In this document: positions 12,702 through 14,789 of the stretch, piece after piece
How positions within the stretch are numbered: position 1 is the stretch's first letter
How the letters are laid out: each line of letters starts with the position of its first letter
Assembly: GCA_016219165.1 (NCBI GenBank)
Contig: JACRCB010000067.1
Location: forward strand, 1-14,789
Origin: Deltaproteobacteria bacterium
Lineage (GTDB): Bacteria > Desulfobacterota > GWC2-55-46 > DRQE01
Direction: 5' to 3'
DNA length: 14,789 nt
Made by a program: the position numbers and the translations under genes
The notes under the pieces: model-generated
The model's input: only the letters and a program-made list of their open reading frames with translations
Told to the model about the DNA's origin: nothing
Databases searched by the model: none

Positions 12702-12831
12702 CTTTTCTCTCCATATAAATGCTCGGCCAGCCGCCTATTGCGATAATCTTCTCTTTTTTCCCGCAAGTCCAGCCTGCCTCTAAAAACTTTTCGACATTCT
12801 CAAGCAAAACCAATTGATAGATGATTTTCAC
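12685..12831 (-). CDS. Small 48-aa ORF between the XhlA-like and endolysin genes
   Basis: A short GTG-started ORF that fills the gap between two lysis genes. GTG 12831 overlaps the TGA of the XhlA-like gene as GTGA, with GAAGGGGG about 4 nt upstream. The ORF ends in TAA (12687-12685), 17 nt inside the endolysin gene. The product begins MKIIYQLVLLENVEKFLEAG, contains WTCGKKEK and IAIGGWPSIYMERK, and is 48 aa. The first ten residues are hydrophobic but too short for a convincing membrane anchor, and there is no lipobox, so it is not an obvious spanin. Overlapping stop/start signals on both sides are typical of compact phage operons and are the main evidence that it is real. Confidence 0.7.
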   Translation of the reverse strand: MKIIYQLVLLENVEKFLEAGWTCGKKEKIIAIGGWPSIYMERKDEPLA

Positions 12832-13034
12832 CGCGCCCCCTTCAAAAGATGATAGACCGCCGCGACGCCGGCGGATATTGTCCCCGAAATCCCTATCACC
12901 TTCAACCTGTGCGCGGTAAGGGTGTTTTCAATCTTGTCGAGTTTTTTCCACTGCTCGTTCTGGGATTGCTCGACCTTTTCGAGTTTCCCCTCGATGCGGC
13001 CTATGGCCCGGCTTATCTCATCGAAATCAGACAT
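12828..13034 (-). CDS. XhlA-like small phage membrane protein (lysis accessory)
   Basis: A 68-aa protein with an N-terminal coiled coil (residues about 5-40, ISRAIGRIEGKLEKVEQ...) and a single C-terminal hydrophobic helix (about 45-63, IGISGTISAGVAAVYHLL) ending in a basic tail. This architecture is that of the hemolysin XhlA-type or small holin-like proteins encoded next to phage endolysins. ATG 13034 has AAGGA 5 nt upstream and lies 11 nt after the tail-fibre-like gene. A broken paralogue lies at 11361..11540. Membership in the XhlA family is inferred from layout, not from alignment. Confidence 0.72.
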   Translation of the reverse strand: MSDFDEISRAIGRIEGKLEKVEQSQNEQWKKLDKIENTLTAHRLKVIGISGTISAGVAAVYHLLKGAR

Positions 13035-13045
13035 TGGGGTCCTTA

Positions 13046-14044
13046 TCAGGCTGAAAAGTAAGACGCCGGGGCATAATCAACCGCGCCAGAGGCGTCATTG
13101 GCGTCCCGGGTTTTATGAATAGAAGCAACAGAGGCGGTTCTCTTCCCCTGTAAAACGAGTGTTACCACTGTATTCCTGTTGCCCGAACTTATATTGAGCG
13201 TAAGTGTGCCATTTTCCCAAGAACCAGTACCACTGGTTGAAGCCTCATCGCTTAAATCCGAGCCTATCTTAAGGCGGGCATAGGTGGTATCGCTTGCATT
13301 ATCGTTTTTTATCCTGACTCTCGCAACGAGAGTGGCGGCCCACGGCGGCACCCATAAAGATATTGACGATAAATCCACATAAGAAGCGGTACCCGGATTT
13401 TTCTCCGGGAAATCCAGCGTAACCGTCGACTTAATCGCAAGCGACCATGCCGCGGAAACCTCTACCATATCCCATGTTATGGTTCCAGCCACGTTCGTGT
13501 CCGTATAGCCAGATATGAGATCAATTTTAATGTAACGTGCACTCGCGGGAGGCGTACCTAAAGCAAAAAAACGCGACCATGATGTCGGGTTGGAGGTTGA
13601 TGAATAGACGTCCTCCGACGACAGGAAAGCCTTTGCCTTATCAAAATACCTCAGGCGGACAATATTTTTCATCCCTGCGGCGGAACATTTAATCATAAAA
13701 TCCACCATCGGAACGTTGGTATCCGAAATCTCAATATAGTCGCTTTCGAGATACCCTCCCCCGTTGTTGGCGCCGCCGGGGTGGGTGAACTTGTAAGCCT
13801 TCGCGCCGTGTGCCGGGGCCATGGTTTCATACGCGCCGCTTCCGCCGGGATAAAGAGACTGGGTCCATCCGTCCGGGATGCCGTCGCTGTCGGAATCCAC
13901 CTCAAATGAACCATTCTGAAGCCTGCCGCCCGGGGACATCGTGCCATAGAGATAATCCAGGTTATCTTTGATCTTCTGCCAGAGTTCCTGGCGGGTAGGC
14001 TGCTTGACCTGGATTTCATTCGAAGTTAGTGGATTCCAGCCCAT
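13046..14044 (-). CDS. Phage tail-fibre-like protein with predicted carbohydrate-binding region
   Basis: A 332-aa structural protein. The short N-terminal part (about 1-35, with RQELWQKIKDNLDYLYG) could be a virion attachment region. From about residue 43, NGSFEVDSDSDGIPDGWT begins a segment resembling jelly-roll carbohydrate-binding modules, with an Asp-rich, calcium-loop-like stretch. The remainder is Ser/Thr/Gly-rich beta sequence, typical of fibres or receptor-binding proteins. ATG 14044 has AAGGA about 8-9 nt upstream. It lies between the broken tail protein and the XhlA-like gene. The role in host recognition is inferred from composition and position. Confidence 0.75.
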   Translation of the reverse strand: MGWNPLTSNEIQVKQPTRQELWQKIKDNLDYLYGTMSPGGRLQNGSFEVDSDSDGIPDGWTQSLYPGGSGAYETMAPAHGAKAYKFTHPGGANNGGGYLESDYIEISDTNVPMVDFMIKCSAAGMKNIVRLRYFDKAKAFLSSEDVYSSTSNPTSWSRFFALGTPPASARYIKIDLISGYTDTNVAGTITWDMVEVSAAWSLAIKSTVTLDFPEKNPGTASYVDLSSISLWVPPWAATLVARVRIKNDNASDTTYARLKIGSDLSDEASTSGTGSWENGTLTLNISSGNRNTVVTLVLQGKRTASVASIHKTRDANDASGAVDYAPASYFSA

Positions 14045-14074
14045 TTAATTTTTCCTTCCGCAATATCGCGCGGC

Positions 14075-14251
14075 TTAATAGATATAATAACCGGGCTTCC
14101 CGTTTATGAGCCCGTCCGGATCTGATATGAACCCGTACTCTTTTTCCGCGTCAGTCGCGCTGTCATAATCAGGCGTTGCATCGGGCGCGATGAAACAGAA
14201 TCTCTCCCGCGGCAGACGAAGGGCCCTGAGAGAGATTTTTTCGCCCTTGGA
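14075..14251 (-). pseudogene. C-terminal remnant of the tail protein beyond an in-frame TAA
   Basis: The 58 codons after the TAA at 14254-14252 stay open in the same frame down to a TAA at 14077-14075. They read as ordinary protein (KGEKISLRALRLPRERFCF, IAPDATPDYDSATDAEKEYG, ending in NGKPGYYIY). There is no ATG, GTG or TTG in frame that could start a separate gene. It is therefore best explained as the C-terminus of the upstream tail protein cut off by a single nonsense mutation, unless the stop is read through. Confidence 0.75.
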
Positions 14252-14789
14252 TTACCTTTTTACTATTTGGAAAATTTCGTTTGAAAGCGGCGCCCCGTCC
14301 ACGTTCTCAAGTTCATCCGTGGAGACGCGGGCATAACTGCCCGTCTTTATATCCATGTCCTTCACTTCCACGTCGAAAGAAACGAGGGGCTGCGCGTTCC
14401 TCTGGCGGAAAAGGCCGCGGGCGAGGAAATTCGCTATGAACCGAGCCATCGTTTCCTCCACTTCGTAACCTTGACGCAGCCACCGGCAGAAAATTTTCTT
14501 TTCAAGCGTCTCGCCGTATTCGTTCACACTCTCGGCGTCCGAATCGAGCGCTATGTCTATGCTGTTAAAATCCTTGATTTCGTCAATCTTGCCTATGGTC
14601 TTTTTATCCCAGAAAAGTATAAGCCTCGTGAGGCGGGACTTCTGGTTTAAATCCACGCCTGCCGAATTGTGGATGATGTTTTCCTCATCCGTAAGCGTAG
14701 CATAGGCCCTGTCCGGCTCATTGGGAATATTGCGGCGAAGGGTGATTTTCAGGTCCTCGCCGACCCATGATTTACAGTCTATGAGGTCA
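14252..14789 (-). CDS. Phage tail protein, partial, interrupted by a TAA
   Basis: The frame is open from the right edge of the window to TAA at 14254-14252, about 179 codons, so the gene starts outside; the internal GTG at 14656 is not its true start. The sequence (SRLTRLILFWDKK, a FNSIDIALDSDAE segment, EETMARFIANFLARGL, then beta-rich VSFDVEVKDMDIKTGSYARV) resembles the C-terminal region of tail hub or host-specificity proteins. In those, an array of domains ends with GD-type beta strands. The frame continues in sense for 58 codons past the stop (14075..14251). The family call is tentative; a structural tail role is likely from position ahead of the fibre-like gene. Confidence 0.65.
   Translation of the reverse strand, partial: DLIDCKSWVGEDLKITLRRNIPNEPDRAYATLTDEENIIHNSAGVDLNQKSRLTRLILFWDKKTIGKIDEIKDFNSIDIALDSDAESVNEYGETLEKKIFCRWLRQGYEVEETMARFIANFLARGLFRQRNAQPLVSFDVEVKDMDIKTGSYARVSTDELENVDGAPLSNEIFQIVKR

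Larger units (their letters stand above)
11361..14789. mobile_element. Tail and lysis end of a prophage (partial)
   Basis: The block contains tail, tail-fibre-like, XhlA-like, endolysin and holin genes on one strand in a typical late-gene order, extending beyond the right edge. No integrase or attachment site is in view. The left limit is set by the last phage-like sequence (11361); the three-gene cassette at 9358-11345 may belong to the same element. Two disrupted reading frames suggest decay. Confidence 0.8.

Noticed and set aside
11361..14789. Alternative genetic code or stop-codon reassignment in the phage block
   Set aside because: The two internal stops are different codons (TAG and TAA), one lies in an already truncated duplicate, and the intact phage genes end normally with TAA and TGA. 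Mutation is the simpler explanation.
1..14789. CRISPR array
   Set aside because: The only repeats are the two spacer palindromes and short hairpins; there is no regular repeat-spacer periodicity.

Overview
The window looks like a chromosomal segment of a Gram-negative bacterium that makes LPS. It carries lpxC, lnt, an RF2 gene with the programmed frameshift, and a tRNA block in the same order as enterobacterial thrU-tyrU-glyT-thrT. The mid-to-high GC content, the GH57 glucan branching enzyme and the CCGT-rich spacer repeats suggest an environmental lineage (Nitrospirota- or Desulfobacterota-like). That placement is inference; no marker here fixes the phylum. Every gene I support is on the minus strand, so transcription runs from high to low coordinates.

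Layout in transcription order. (1) 14789-11361: the distal end of a prophage or phage-derived block. It holds a tail protein entering from outside the window and interrupted by an in-frame TAA, a tail-fibre-like protein with a predicted carbohydrate-binding region, an XhlA-like small membrane protein, a previously uncalled 48-aa ORF, an M15 peptidase endolysin with its terminator, a 64-aa protein, a 3TM-type holin, and a broken second copy of the XhlA-like gene. (2) 11345-9358: a visibly A+T-richer three-gene operon with its own promoter. It encodes a Clp-fold serine protease of the SDH family, an unrecognised acidic protein and a HEPN-like protein. The genes are packed with gaps of 0 and 3 nt. 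The operon lies between the phage lysis genes and conserved host genes, where prophage cargo and defence genes often sit, and it is the best candidate here for an undescribed system. (3) 9351-8014: two single genes, a DUF2905 membrane protein (apparently leaderless mRNA) and lpxC, each with a recognisable promoter. (4) 7864-1031: one probable operon from a good extended -10 promoter, GH57 branching enzyme - phoH - ybeY - DgkA/PAP2 fusion - lnt - prfB. It resembles the ybeZ-ybeY-corC-lnt cluster of E. coli, with a lipid kinase/phosphatase fusion in the corC position. (5) 887-1: a tRNA operon with its own promoter, Thr(TGT)-Tyr(GTA)-Gly(TCC)-Thr(GGT). Its spacers contain palindromic repeats. By synteny with E. 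coli, tuf is expected just beyond the left edge.

Functionally, the host operon combines RNA and translation quality control (PhoH, YbeY, RF2) with envelope lipid chemistry (DgkA/PAP2, Lnt) and glycogen branching. lpxC and lnt point to an outer membrane with lipid A and triacylated lipoproteins. The phage block carries a near-complete lysis cassette but has at least two disrupted reading frames, so it is probably decaying.
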